36,261 nucleotides of DNA from SIG607 sp045590395. Its GTDB lineage: Bacteria > Bacillota > Clostridia > Oscillospirales > Acutalibacteraceae. The notes under the pieces were generated by a model. The model was given only the letters and a program-made list of their open reading frames with translations, had not been told where the DNA came from and searched no databases. Of the stretch, positions 1-9,033 are shown one piece after another (positions within the stretch are counted from its first letter, which is position 1; every line of letters begins with the position of its first letter). Where the stretch lies: assembly GCA_045590395.1 (NCBI GenBank), contig JAZNQX010000070.1:1-36261 (forward strand). Reading direction: 5' to 3'. Made by a program: the position numbers and the translations under genes.

Positions 1-14
1 CCTTTAAATTACAT

Positions 15-52
15 AAAAAAACCTTACAAATTCACATTTGCAAGGTTTTTAC
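15..52 (-). terminator. Intrinsic terminator of the nucleotide-sugar dehydratase gene
   Basis: Inverted repeat AAACCTT (19-25) / AAGGTTT (42-48), extended inward by CAAAT/ATTTG with one mismatch. Read on the minus strand it is followed by a run of seven T, and it lies directly after the stop codon of the minus-strand gene. Confidence 0.8.
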
Positions 53-53
53 T

Positions 54-1940
54 TTATTCGGGTTTATGATAGGTGGGAACAAACTTTTTAACCCACTCTC
101 TTATTTCATCATCGTCATTATAAATATTTTCTTTATAATTATCGAGAGACTGGATAAACTCTTTTTCATCAAATTCAATAGGTCTGCCGATATATATAAG
201 CTTGTTTTCGGTTTGTGAAAGCCCCTCTTCGCTCATAAGCAGTTCTTCATACTTTTTCTCACCGGGGCGAAGACCTGTAAACTTAATGTCCATATCAACA
301 TAAGGGGTATAGCCCGAAAGCCTTATAAGGTTCTCAGCAAGGTCTATAATTTTTACCGGCTCACCCATATCAAGTACAAATATCTCGCCGCCCTTGGCAT
401 AAGCGCCCGCCTGTAAAACAAGAGATACAGCCTCGGGAATTGTCATAAAATATCTTATAATTGACGGGTCGGTTACGGTTACGGGACCGCCGTTTTCTAT
501 CTGATGCTTAAAGAGAGGTACAACACTGCCGTTACTGCCCAGTACATTACCGAAACGCACAGCAACAAAATTAGTTTTGCTCATTTTGTTATAGGACTGC
601 ACTATCATTTCACACATACGCTTTGAGGCACCCATAATATTGGTTGGGTTAACAGCCTTGTCGGTTGAAATAAGAACAAAACGCTCTGTGCCGTATTTAT
701 CGGCGGCTCTTACGGTTTTTAACGTGCCGAAAACATTGTTCTTTATAGCCTCGTTAGGACTGTCCTCCATAAGAGGTACGTGCTTATGGGCAGCAGCATG
801 ATAAACAACTTGAGGACGGTACTTTTTAAATACCTGACTTATTCTTCTGGTATCCCTTACCGAGCCGATAAGTACTGTTAAATCAAGGTCAGGATAAACT
901 CGCTTAAGTTCATTTTGGATATCATAAGCGTTGTTTTCATAAATATCAAATATAACAAGCTTTTTAGGGTTGTTTGCGGCAATCTGACGGCACAGTTCAC
1001 TACCTATTGAGCCGCCGCCACCCGTTACAAGAACGGTTTTACCCCCAACATACTCCTCTACACAGTCAAGCTCAAGCTTAATAGGTTCTCTGCCCAAAAG
1101 GTCTTCAATTTCAACATTTCTTACATTTTTTGCCGTAATATCGTTTGCATTTGAAAGCTGATAAATCGGTGGAAGAGTCTTAAGCTTACATTCAGTTCGC
1201 TGACAGATTTTAAGTATTTTGGCTCTCTCCTCTGCAGGACAGGAAGGAATACAGAAAAGAATAAGGTCTATTTTCTTAGCCCGTGCCACCTTTACAATAT
1301 CCTGTCTGGTGCCTACAACGGGACAGTTATGCAAATACATACCCTGCTTTTTAGGATTATCGTCAATAAGACATACAGGCTTTGCACCGTTATAAAAATC
1401 ACTGACATTCATATTGTCAAGAAGCAATGAAGCCGCATCGCCTGCGCCTATTATCATAATTCTGCCTGAAAGGTCAGAGTCATTTATTTTCTTACCCTTG
1501 TCCGCACTTTTTCTTATTGCTCTTATAGTAAAACGCTCAATAATTATAAAGCCTGATATAAAGAACGGAACGGTAAAGTATACGGCCTCGGGTAGAACAG
1601 CAAGCTGTACTGCAAGAGTGCCTTTATATGCGGCATAGCAGAATAGTATTGCAAATACAAAAACGGTAGCCAGAAAAGCCGAAATGGCAACTTTGGCAAT
1701 TTCTATAATACCTGCATAGTGCCAGATGGTGCGATAAAAATTCATAACTGCAAAAACAGCCACATAAACTACCATAATCAGCGGCAGACAGTTGATAAGG
1801 TATTTAAGATAATCCGAAGCAACAAAACTTTCAACATCATCATACCTAAGGAAAAGGGAAAACGCATAAGAGAAGAAGACTATTAAAACATCAATCAGTA
1901 CAAGCCCTATGGCGCGAAGAATTTTGTTAAGTTTACTCAC
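54..1940 (-). CDS. Membrane nucleotide-diphosphate-sugar 4,6-dehydratase/epimerase (FlaA1/CapD/WbpM family)
   Basis: This is a 628-residue enzyme of the long, membrane-anchored branch of the SDR family that modifies UDP-sugars for capsule, O-antigen or protein glycosylation. About four hydrophobic segments fill the first ~140 residues. A first Rossmann motif (IGAGDAAS, near residue 163) belongs to the N-terminal CoA-binding-like domain. The catalytic SDR domain starts near residue 305 with TGGGGSIGSE. The usual YxxxK is MGASK (near 437), which is the expected Met replacement in this family. The start is GTG, preceded by GGGAG at good spacing. No glycosyltransferases lie beside it, so the exact sugar product cannot be told from context. 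The family call is firm; the substrate is not known. Confidence 0.93.
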   Translation of the reverse strand: MSKLNKILRAIGLVLIDVLIVFFSYAFSLFLRYDDVESFVASDYLKYLINCLPLIMVVYVAVFAVMNFYRTIWHYAGIIEIAKVAISAFLATVFVFAILFCYAAYKGTLAVQLAVLPEAVYFTVPFFISGFIIIERFTIRAIRKSADKGKKINDSDLSGRIMIIGAGDAASLLLDNMNVSDFYNGAKPVCLIDDNPKKQGMYLHNCPVVGTRQDIVKVARAKKIDLILFCIPSCPAEERAKILKICQRTECKLKTLPPIYQLSNANDITAKNVRNVEIEDLLGREPIKLELDCVEEYVGGKTVLVTGGGGSIGSELCRQIAANNPKKLVIFDIYENNAYDIQNELKRVYPDLDLTVLIGSVRDTRRISQVFKKYRPQVVYHAAAHKHVPLMEDSPNEAIKNNVFGTLKTVRAADKYGTERFVLISTDKAVNPTNIMGASKRMCEMIVQSYNKMSKTNFVAVRFGNVLGSNGSVVPLFKHQIENGGPVTVTDPSIIRYFMTIPEAVSLVLQAGAYAKGGEIFVLDMGEPVKIIDLAENLIRLSGYTPYVDMDIKFTGLRPGEKKYEELLMSEEGLSQTENKLIYIGRPIEFDEKEFIQSLDNYKENIYNDDDEIREWVKKFVPTYHKPE

Positions 1941-1971
1941 ACAATAACTCCCTTAAATCATATTCCTTTAC

Positions 1972-2000
1972 ATCATAACATATAAACAACAAAATTTCAA
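1972..2000 (-). promoter_or_regulatory. Sigma-A promoter for the dehydratase gene
   Basis: On the minus strand, TTGAAA (1995-2000) and TATGAT (1972-1977) are separated by 17 bp, 32 bp upstream of the GTG start. Confidence 0.65.
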
Positions 2001-2035
2001 GCCATTGTATATACTTTTTATATAATATAAACAAA

Positions 2036-3958
2036 TCAGTCAAGTTCTACTGCGCCTGTATAAAGCTTATGGTAAACACCTTTCTGACTTAGCAGGTCAT
2101 CGTGGTCGCCGCGTTCGATAATCCTGCCCTTTTCCAGAACCATTATTGCATTTGCATTACGTACAGTAGATAGTCTGTGGGCAATAACAAATGTTGTTCT
2201 GTTTTTCATTATTCTGTCCATACCGTGTTCAATATGTCTTTCGGTACGGGTGTCAACAGAACTGGTAGCCTCATCAAGCACAAGAATGGGCGCGTTGCTT
2301 ATTGCCGCGCGGGCAATATTAAGAAGCTGACGCTGTCCCTGAGAAAGATTGGCGCCGTCCCCTGCAATTTCGGTATCATAGCCCTTTTCCAGTCGCATTA
2401 TAAAGGAATGTGCGCTGGCAACCTTTGCCGCCTCTATAACCTCGTCATCGGTGGCATCCTGCCGTCCGTAACGGATATTTTCTCTTATTGTGCCGGTAAA
2501 CAAATGGGTATCCTGAAGCACCATAGCAATATTTTTTCTCAAATGGTCCTTATCGTAATCCTTTATATCTATTCCGTCTATGGTAATGCTTCCCTCTTTT
2601 ATATCATAAAAGCGATTTAGAAGGTTAGTGACGGTGGTCTTACCTGCACCGGTTGAACCTACAAAGGCTATTTTCTGACCGGGCTTAGCATAAAGAGAAA
2701 TACCGTCAAGCACCTGCTTTTCGGGCACATATCCAAAGGAAACATCCTTGAATACAACTTCGCCTTTAATTTCTTTAGTTATATTTTTACCGCTTCCCTC
2801 ATTTTCAGGCTCCATATCAATAACCGAGAAAACACGCTCGGCGCCTGCAAGGGCGGCAAAAACCGTTGACATCTGCATAGAAATTGTATTTATCGGCATA
2901 GAAAAATGACGGGAGTATCCTGCAAATACCGTAAGAGCACCCGGTGTAAAGCCCGAAAGCACCATAAGAATACCGCCCACACCAACAGTAACACCGTAGG
3001 ATATCTGGCTGGTATTACCCATTATGGGCCCCATTATACCGCCGAAAAACTGCGCTTTAAACTGCTTTTCACGAAGTTCCTCGTTAAGAAGGGAAAACTC
3101 ATCAATACAGTCATTTTCGTGGTTAAATACCTTAATTACCTTTTGACCGTTAACAGTTTCCTCGATATAGCCGTTTACAGCGCCAAGCGCCGCTTGTTGA
3201 CCGCCGTAATACTTTGAACTGCGCTTACCGATTCCCCCTGCAAGACGAATGAAAATCGGCACAAAGCCAACGGTTATAAGGGTTAAAATCCAACTTGTTG
3301 ACACCATAAACACAAAGGTACCCACAAGGTTTATAATACCCGAAAATACCGAAACCAGCGAGTTATTAAGCATTACATCAATGTTATCAACGTCGTTTGT
3401 AAAACGGCTCATTATTTCGCCTGTAGGACGCGAATCAAAATAACTGACGGGAAGCTTCTGCATTTTTTCGAAAAGGTCACAGCGTATTTTTTCAACAGAA
3501 TTCTGCGACACGCAAAGCATAAGCCGTGACTGGATATAGGTTGCAACAATACCAACCATATAAACAAAAAGCAATACCAGTAATGCAATAACTATATATT
3601 CAGTAATTCCTGCATTTTCTCCTGCTATAAATCCTATAACCTTGTCTGCCGCTCTTTCCAACTTACTCATTGAAAAATCAGCATTAGGATTTATTTCCAG
3701 CATTATACGGTTGATGATAGGCGCCAAAAGATAAGAGCCTAAAAGAGAAGCAACGGTGGAAAACAGCATAGAAACTGCCACCAGTATAAGCAGAAATTTA
3801 TATTTGCCAACATAAGACAGTAATCTGCCGATGGTTTTACCTGTATTTTTAGGTTTACCCTTTGCATTTCGGCTGCCGTGAGGACCGCCGCCTCGAAGCG
3901 ATGCACCGTGGGTTACGGCAGTGTACTGCTTTTTCAGTTTTTCAAGACTTCTTGCCAT
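2036..3958 (-). CDS. ABC exporter half-transporter, catalytically competent half of a heterodimer
   Basis: This 640-residue protein fuses an ABC type I exporter membrane domain (six predicted segments, about 55-360) to an ATPase domain. Walker A is GSTGAGKTT (near 436), the signature is LSQGQ (near 541), Walker B is ILVLDEATS (near 561) with the catalytic Glu, and the switch His is present (IAHRLS). The signature has Gln in place of the first Gly of LSGGQ. It follows its partner gene by 3 bp, so the two are co-transcribed and probably form one heterodimeric drug, lipid or peptide exporter of the LmrCD/TM287-288 type. A basic, Gly-rich N-terminal extension (residues 1-40) precedes the first membrane segment. 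The substrate is unknown. Confidence 0.93.
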   Translation of the reverse strand: MARSLEKLKKQYTAVTHGASLRGGGPHGSRNAKGKPKNTGKTIGRLLSYVGKYKFLLILVAVSMLFSTVASLLGSYLLAPIINRIMLEINPNADFSMSKLERAADKVIGFIAGENAGITEYIVIALLVLLFVYMVGIVATYIQSRLMLCVSQNSVEKIRCDLFEKMQKLPVSYFDSRPTGEIMSRFTNDVDNIDVMLNNSLVSVFSGIINLVGTFVFMVSTSWILTLITVGFVPIFIRLAGGIGKRSSKYYGGQQAALGAVNGYIEETVNGQKVIKVFNHENDCIDEFSLLNEELREKQFKAQFFGGIMGPIMGNTSQISYGVTVGVGGILMVLSGFTPGALTVFAGYSRHFSMPINTISMQMSTVFAALAGAERVFSVIDMEPENEGSGKNITKEIKGEVVFKDVSFGYVPEKQVLDGISLYAKPGQKIAFVGSTGAGKTTVTNLLNRFYDIKEGSITIDGIDIKDYDKDHLRKNIAMVLQDTHLFTGTIRENIRYGRQDATDDEVIEAAKVASAHSFIMRLEKGYDTEIAGDGANLSQGQRQLLNIARAAISNAPILVLDEATSSVDTRTERHIEHGMDRIMKNRTTFVIAHRLSTVRNANAIMVLEKGRIIERGDHDDLLSQKGVYHKLYTGAVELD

Positions 3959-3961
3959 AAC

Positions 3962-5695
3962 CTACTCATCCTTTCCTGTCATTTGTGACTGATAAATTTC
4001 CATATATTCCTGATTCGTATTTATAAGCTCATCGTGGGTGCCTATTCCTGTAATTGTGCCTTCGTTCATAACAACTATTTTATCGGCATTCATAACAGAG
4101 GATATACGCTGAGCAATTATAATTTTTGTAGTACCATTTAGCTCATTTGCAAAGGCATTTCTTATATGGGCTTCGGTAGCGGTGTCAACAGCGCTGGTGG
4201 AGTCGTCGAGAATTAGTATTTTAGGTTTTTTAAGCAAAGCCCTTGCTATACAAAGACGCTGTTTTTGTCCGCCCGAAACATTAGAGCCACCCTGACCAAG
4301 CTCGGTATCATAGGAAGCAGGAAAATCTCTTATAAACTTATCTGCCTGAGCGCTTTCTGCCGCCGCAGCCATTTCATCTGCAGTACAGTCCATATCGCCC
4401 CATCTTAAGTTATCCTCAATAGTGCCCGAAAAAAGCGTATTATTCTGAAGCACCATACCAACATCTTCACGAAGGTGATAAAGCGAATAATCCTTTACAT
4501 TTACGCCGTCAACAAGCACCTCGCCCTCGTCTACATCGTAAAGGCGGGGTATCATTGAAACAAGTGTGGTTTTGCCGCAACCCGTTGAGCCTATAATGCC
4601 CACCGTACTGCCGCCTTGTATTTCAAGGTTTATATTATTTAACACCTTATCCACACTGTTTTTATAGTAGCGGAATGATACGTTTTTAAAGGTGATTTTG
4701 CCTTCTTTTATACGGTTTTCGGTATGTGACGCCATTTCGTCGCTTATATCTATTTTTTCGTCAAGCACCTCACTGATACGCTTTGCAGAGGCAAGGGCGC
4801 GTGAGGAGGTTACAAGAAGCATAGTAATCATCATGAGTGACATAAGAATCTGCGTTACATAGTTTACAAAGGCAGAAAGGTCGCCTATGGGCATATCCCC
4901 TGCCAGTACCATTTTACTGCCGAACCATACCACAGCCACAATAGTAAGGTTCATAAAAAGGGTTGTTGCAGGCTGCATAAAAATAAGAATTCTCATAGCC
5001 GACATACCTGCTTTTTTAAGGGCGGCATTAGCCTTTTTAAACTTATTGTTTTCAAAATCCTCGCTGACAAAGGACTTAATAACACGCTGATTAGATATAT
5101 TTTCCTGAACGGTATTGTTAAGCTCGTCTATTTTAGACTGCATTTTTTGAAAACGGGGAAAACCGAAGGAAATAAGTATACCTATTGTTATTATCATAAG
5201 GGGTACGGATACGTAAAATACCGTAGCAAGACTGGGGTTTAGGGAAATAGCCATAATAAGAGCGCCTATAAGCATACCAGGGCTTCTTATAGCCATTCTG
5301 AGCAGCATATTTACAAAGTTCTGAAGCTGTGTAACGTCATTTGTTGTACGGGTTACAAGAGAGCCTGTGGAGAACTTATCAATATTGGAAAATGAGAAGC
5401 TCTGAATTTTTTTGTATACATCTCTGCGGATATCCGCCGCAAAATTTACGGAAGCCTTTGCGCCGAAATATGAGCCGCCTACACCGCCAAGCATCATAAG
5501 CAGAGCTACAACCACCATAGTGATTCCGATACCTATACTGCTTTCTACCGAAAGTGTACCTGCCTCTGCCCTGTTTATAATTACCGACAGTAAAAAAGGC
5601 ATAACAATTTCACCCACAACCTCTACTGACATACATAAAGGTCCTGCGATAAAATATTTAATATAGGGTTTTACATAATTAAGCCATTTTTTCAT
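3962..5695 (-). CDS. ABC exporter half-transporter, degenerate-site half of a heterodimer
   Basis: This 577-residue membrane-plus-ATPase protein is the partner of the downstream gene. Walker A is GSTGCGKTT (near 372) and the signature is the canonical VSGGQ (near 475). Walker B is ILILDDSTS (near 495), with Asp where the catalytic Glu is normally found, and the switch His is Gln (IAQRIS, near 527). Asp and Gln at these positions, combined with LSQGQ in the partner, are what is known for one degenerate ATP site in heterodimeric exporters such as TM287/288. The first gene of the pair, it has a promoter 26 bp upstream. Confidence 0.93.
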   Translation of the reverse strand: MKKWLNYVKPYIKYFIAGPLCMSVEVVGEIVMPFLLSVIINRAEAGTLSVESSIGIGITMVVVALLMMLGGVGGSYFGAKASVNFAADIRRDVYKKIQSFSFSNIDKFSTGSLVTRTTNDVTQLQNFVNMLLRMAIRSPGMLIGALIMAISLNPSLATVFYVSVPLMIITIGILISFGFPRFQKMQSKIDELNNTVQENISNQRVIKSFVSEDFENNKFKKANAALKKAGMSAMRILIFMQPATTLFMNLTIVAVVWFGSKMVLAGDMPIGDLSAFVNYVTQILMSLMMITMLLVTSSRALASAKRISEVLDEKIDISDEMASHTENRIKEGKITFKNVSFRYYKNSVDKVLNNINLEIQGGSTVGIIGSTGCGKTTLVSMIPRLYDVDEGEVLVDGVNVKDYSLYHLREDVGMVLQNNTLFSGTIEDNLRWGDMDCTADEMAAAAESAQADKFIRDFPASYDTELGQGGSNVSGGQKQRLCIARALLKKPKILILDDSTSAVDTATEAHIRNAFANELNGTTKIIIAQRISSVMNADKIVVMNEGTITGIGTHDELINTNQEYMEIYQSQMTGKDE

Positions 5696-5720
5696 AATGC
5701 TTTACCTCTCAATCTTTTCT

Positions 5721-5749
5721 ATAATACCAAATTTTTTCCATTTATTCAA
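5721..5749 (-). promoter_or_regulatory. Promoter of the ABC exporter operon
   Basis: On the minus strand, TTGAAT (5744-5749), a 17 bp spacer and TATTAT (5721-5726), with TGG just before the -10 box as an extended -10. Confidence 0.65.
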
Positions 5750-5851
5750 GAAAACAAGAGTCAGTTTAACCATTTGTTTACACAAAGTTTAAAAATCAAG
5801 ATATCGATTATTAAAGTTATTTTAGGGAATACTGATTTTCGGAGGTATGTT

Positions 5852-6526
5852 ATGGAAATTATTAAAGTTATTCTTACATCAGTATTGTCTGCTGTGGCAC
5901 TTTTTATTATTGCGAAAGTTATGGGGCACAAGCAAATGTCGCAGCTTGATTTTTTCGACTATATAACAGGTATAACCATTGGCTCTATAGCCGCAGAACT
6001 GGCAACAGAGCTTGAAAAACCCTTAAGACCCCTTATTGCTATGCTGGTTTACGGCTGTATAACCTGTCTGCTTACCATTCTTACAAGCAAACTGCCAAAA
6101 ACGCGTAAATTTATTAACGGTACACCTACTATAATAATGAACGGCGGTAAAATATACCGCCGTAATATGAAAAAAGCAAAGATGGATTTAAGTGAATTTA
6201 TGGTTATGTGCCGTCAGGAAGGCTATTTTAGTCTTTCAGATATACAGACGGCAATTTTTGAATATAACGGAAGACTGACAATTCTTCCAAAAGCCACAAA
6301 GCGCCCTGTTTTTCCCTCAGATATAAATATTATTCCCGAGCCCGAATTTATAGAAACCGAGCTTATAATGGACGGAAGAATTCTTGGTGAAAACCTGAAA
6401 AGGCTGGGTCTTAATGATAAGTGGCTTAAAGAACAGCTTAAAGCAAACGGATATAAAAGTGAGCGTGAGGTTTTTCTGGCTGTGTACGACAGCAACCATC
6501 ATCTGACCGCTTATCCGCCGTCATAA
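5852..6526 (+). CDS. DUF421 (YetF/YcaP-like) membrane protein
   Basis: The protein is 224 residues from the chosen ATG, which has GGAGG at ideal spacing; the reading frame is open further upstream to 5774 but without a ribosome site. Three predicted membrane helices occupy the first ~85 residues. They include the family-typical stretch with a conserved KxMGxKQ and a Ser/Thr-rich ITIGSIAAE segment. A soluble C-terminal DUF421 domain follows (about 90-220). The family is widespread in spore-forming Bacillota; its biochemical role is not settled. The gene is monocistronic and its last 6 bp overlap the end of the convergent DUF554 gene. Confidence 0.85.
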   Translation: MEIIKVILTSVLSAVALFIIAKVMGHKQMSQLDFFDYITGITIGSIAAELATELEKPLRPLIAMLVYGCITCLLTILTSKLPKTRKFINGTPTIIMNGGKIYRRNMKKAKMDLSEFMVMCRQEGYFSLSDIQTAIFEYNGRLTILPKATKRPVFPSDINIIPEPEFIETELIMDGRILGENLKRLGLNDKWLKEQLKANGYKSEREVFLAVYDSNHHLTAYPPS

Positions 6527-7228
6527 AATATTATTGATTAAACCTGCAATAAGGTTATAAAGATAAAACACCAAGGGGCAAAGCAGTACAGCAGGAAGAT
6601 AATTTGCTACCTTAAACCTTGCTATACCGATAATGTTTAGTCCCAGCAGAATAATTATTACCGAGCCTATACAGGTAATCTCACCAATAAGAGCTTCGCT
6701 GAAAAGGGGCCCGATTATACCTGCCAGTAAAACAAGGGCACCCTGAAAAACAAACACAAATAAAGCCGACACCATAACACCGATACCCAGAGAAGACGCC
6801 AGCATCATAGAAGACACTAAATCAAGCAGACTTTTAGCAAATATAATGGAGTTATCCCCCGTCATACCCGAAGCAAGCGAGCCTGTAATTGTCATAGCGC
6901 CTACGCAAAAAAGCAGTGAGCCCGTAACAAAGCCCTGAGTAAAATCGGCAGTGTTGCCCGTGGCTTTTTTCTTAAAAAAATCGCCAAGGCGGTTAATCTG
7001 CTTATCAATATCGATAGCAGTACCGATTATTGCACCACAAACCATAGAAATTATGGTAATCAGCACATTGTTACCCGAACTAAGCCCGTCAATACCGATA
7101 TAAAGGGTACAAGCGCCGATAGCTATCATAACGGCATTGCTGATTTTTTGGCTGATGCCTTTTTTAAGTAAAATTCCTATAAAACTGCCAAGCAACACCG
7201 TTGCAGTATTTACCAGAACACCTATCAT
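6521..7228 (-). CDS. DUF554 family membrane protein (YdfK-like)
   Basis: This 235-residue, very hydrophobic protein has about seven predicted helices. The N-terminal VLVNTATVLLGSFIG segment, the central GSLLFCVGAMTITG motif and the C-terminal glycine-rich helices are typical of DUF554, a family of unknown function proposed to be a transporter. It is convergent with, and overlaps by 6 bp, the DUF421 gene. The ATG start has only a weak GAAGTG ribosome site. Confidence 0.85.
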   Translation of the reverse strand: MIGVLVNTATVLLGSFIGILLKKGISQKISNAVMIAIGACTLYIGIDGLSSGNNVLITIISMVCGAIIGTAIDIDKQINRLGDFFKKKATGNTADFTQGFVTGSLLFCVGAMTITGSLASGMTGDNSIIFAKSLLDLVSSMMLASSLGIGVMVSALFVFVFQGALVLLAGIIGPLFSEALIGEITCIGSVIIILLGLNIIGIARFKVANYLPAVLLCPLVFYLYNLIAGLINNIL

Positions 7229-7306
7229 ATTTTACACTTCTTTTCTTTTGGTATATTATTATTATACAGGTAAATTTTTGTTGTTTCAAGATAAACCTAT
7301 GGTTAC

Positions 7307-7335
7307 TTGACAAAAAAACAAAAATAATCTATAAT
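7307..7335 (+). promoter_or_regulatory. Consensus sigma-A promoter upstream of the flavoprotein gene
   Basis: TTGACA (7307-7312), a 17 bp spacer and TATAAT (7330-7335) match the consensus perfectly. Transcription should begin near 7342. Confidence 0.85.
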
Positions 7336-7357
7336 TAACTATGATAATTAAAGATTG

Positions 7358-7396
7358 GCTTTCCGTTTTTGTAGTTACTACGCGGAAAGCTTTTTT
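7358..7396 (+). terminator. Leader terminator/attenuator upstream of the flavoprotein gene
   Basis: GCTTTCCG (7358-7365) pairs with CGGAAAGC (7383-7390) and is followed by six T. It sits between the promoter and the GGGGG ribosome site, so a ~55 nt transcript would end here unless the polymerase reads through. No known riboswitch aptamer fits in the ~16 nt before the hairpin. Confidence 0.7.
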
Positions 7397-7407
7397 GGGG
7401 GATAAAT

Positions 7408-8808
7408 ATGAAAAAAGATGTTCTAATAATCGGTGCAGGCCCTGCAGGTATCTTTACCGCCCTTGAACTTATAAGAAAGCAAAGCAAAAAGAGTATTATG
7501 ATAGTTGAAAAAGGCCCTGCTATTGAAAACAGACGTTGCCCCAAAAACAGAACAAAAAACTGTGTTAACTGTAAGCCCTATTGCCATATAACCACAGGCT
7601 TTTCGGGCGCAGGTGCTTTCTCTGACGGAAAGTTATCTTTAAGCTGTGAGGTTGGCGGAAATCTGCCCGAGCTTATCGGCGAAGATTTTGCACAGGAGCT
7701 TATTAACTACACCGATAAAATATACCTTGAATTCGGTGCAGATACACACATTGAAGGTGTTAGTGACCCTGATTCTGTTAAAGAAATAAGAAAACGCGCC
7801 ATTCAGGCAGGTCTTCGTCTTGTTGACTGCCCTATCCGTCATTTAGGCACCGAAAAAGCACAGGATATTTACTATTCTATTGAGCAGTACCTTTTAAACA
7901 ACGGCGTTGAAATGATGTTCGGTTATGAATGTTCAAATCTTTTACTTCGTGACAACATTTGCACAGGTGCCGTTATTAAAAGTGCAAACGGCAAAGAGGA
8001 ATTCGAAATTGAAGCCGAAAAAGTAATAGTTGCAACGGGCAGACGCGGTGCAGAATGGCTTGAAAATCAGTGTGCTGAGCATAATATTGCACATGAGCCC
8101 GGCACTGTTGATATAGGAGTCAGAGTTGAAGTTAGAAACGAAGTAATGGAAAAGGTAAACGAGGTGCTTTACGAATCAAAGCTTATCGGTTACCCAAAGC
8201 CCTTTAAAAACAAGGTTCGTACCTTCTGCCAGAACCCAGGTGGCTTTGTAAGTCAGGAAAATTATGATAACGACCTTGCAGTTGTTAACGGACATTCTTA
8301 TAAAGAATTAAAATCAAACAATACTAACCTTGCCATACTTGTTTCCCACAACTTTAATGTTCCCTTTAATCAGCCTATTTCCTATGCTCAAAAGGTTGGT
8401 GAGCTTGCCAATATGCTGGCTAACGGACATATTCTTGTTCAGCGCTTCGGTGATATTTTAGACGGCAAACGTACCTGGCAGAAAGAGCTTAATCATTCTA
8501 ATATTAAGCCCACCCTTCCAGATGCCGTTGCAGGTGACATTACCGCCGCTATTCCGTACAGAGCTATGACAAATATCATTAATTTCATTCAGGCTCTTGA
8601 CCACGTTGTTCCCGGTTTTGCTTCTACCGAAACTCTGCTTTATGCTCCTGAGCTTAAATTCTACAGTAACCGTATTAAAATGGATGAAAATCTTGATACA
8701 AGTATAAAGGGTCTTCACTGCCTTGGAGACTCAAGCGGTTGGACCAGAGGTCTTATGATGGCTTCGGTTATGGGCGTACTTATGGGCAGAAAAATAGCAG
8801 AAGAATAA
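7408..8808 (+). CDS. NAD(P)/FAD-dependent oxidoreductase (COG2509-like flavoprotein)
   Basis: This 466-residue protein opens with the dinucleotide-binding fold VLIIGAGPAGIFTALEL (residues 4-20). A cysteine-rich stretch follows (RRCPKNRTKNCVNCKPYC, about 46-63), then FSGAGAFSDGK, which is typical of this 'uncharacterized FAD-dependent dehydrogenase' family. A second nucleotide motif (VIVATGRRGAEW, near 208) and the C-terminal LGDSSGWTRGLM complete the FAD site. The Cys cluster may be redox active or bind a metal. The electron donor and acceptor are unknown. The gene is monocistronic behind its own promoter and leader hairpin, and a strong bidirectional terminator ends it. Confidence 0.88.
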   Translation: MKKDVLIIGAGPAGIFTALELIRKQSKKSIMIVEKGPAIENRRCPKNRTKNCVNCKPYCHITTGFSGAGAFSDGKLSLSCEVGGNLPELIGEDFAQELINYTDKIYLEFGADTHIEGVSDPDSVKEIRKRAIQAGLRLVDCPIRHLGTEKAQDIYYSIEQYLLNNGVEMMFGYECSNLLLRDNICTGAVIKSANGKEEFEIEAEKVIVATGRRGAEWLENQCAEHNIAHEPGTVDIGVRVEVRNEVMEKVNEVLYESKLIGYPKPFKNKVRTFCQNPGGFVSQENYDNDLAVVNGHSYKELKSNNTNLAILVSHNFNVPFNQPISYAQKVGELANMLANGHILVQRFGDILDGKRTWQKELNHSNIKPTLPDAVAGDITAAIPYRAMTNIINFIQALDHVVPGFASTETLLYAPELKFYSNRIKMDENLDTSIKGLHCLGDSSGWTRGLMMASVMGVLMGRKIAEE

Positions 8809-8810
8809 TA

Positions 8811-8839
8811 AAAACGGAGTCGTAAGACTCCGTTTTTTT
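8811..8839. terminator. Bidirectional terminator between convergent genes
   Basis: Perfect 11 bp stem (8811-8821 / 8826-8836) with a GTAA loop. It has T runs on the plus strand and A-to-T symmetry on the minus strand, and serves both the flavoprotein gene and the DUF3006 gene. Confidence 0.9.
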
Positions 8840-9032
8840 ATACAAATAAATCATTCATAAGATTATCAATTTTTTTGCTTCTTTCTTCGGTTTCGCTTTT
8901 GTCAATTGTAATTACAACTACATCGCCTTCTTTTGCACCCTCCAAAAGAATTTTCGGTACATTGACGAATTTACCCTTTTCTATCTCTGCTACGGCAAAA
9001 TCGCCCTCGAATCTGTCTATAATTATCTTCAT
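8838..9032 (-). CDS. DUF3006 domain protein
   Basis: This 64-residue protein has the compact MKIIIDRFEGDFAVAE start and the VPKILLEGAKEGDVV centre of DUF3006, a small beta-barrel-like domain. It starts 1 bp after the stop of the MBL lipoprotein gene, so the two are translationally linked. This pairing is common in Clostridia, and in some genomes the two are fused. Its role is unknown, perhaps as an accessory to the hydrolase. Confidence 0.85.
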   Translation of the reverse strand: MKIIIDRFEGDFAVAEIEKGKFVNVPKILLEGAKEGDVVVITIDKSETEERSKKIDNLMNDLFV

Positions 9033-9033
9033 A

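Noticed and set aside
437..1025. Loss of the catalytic Tyr in the nucleotide-sugar dehydratase
   Set aside because: The Met in MxxxK is the normal state of the FlaA1/CapD/WbpM branch, not a damaging change.
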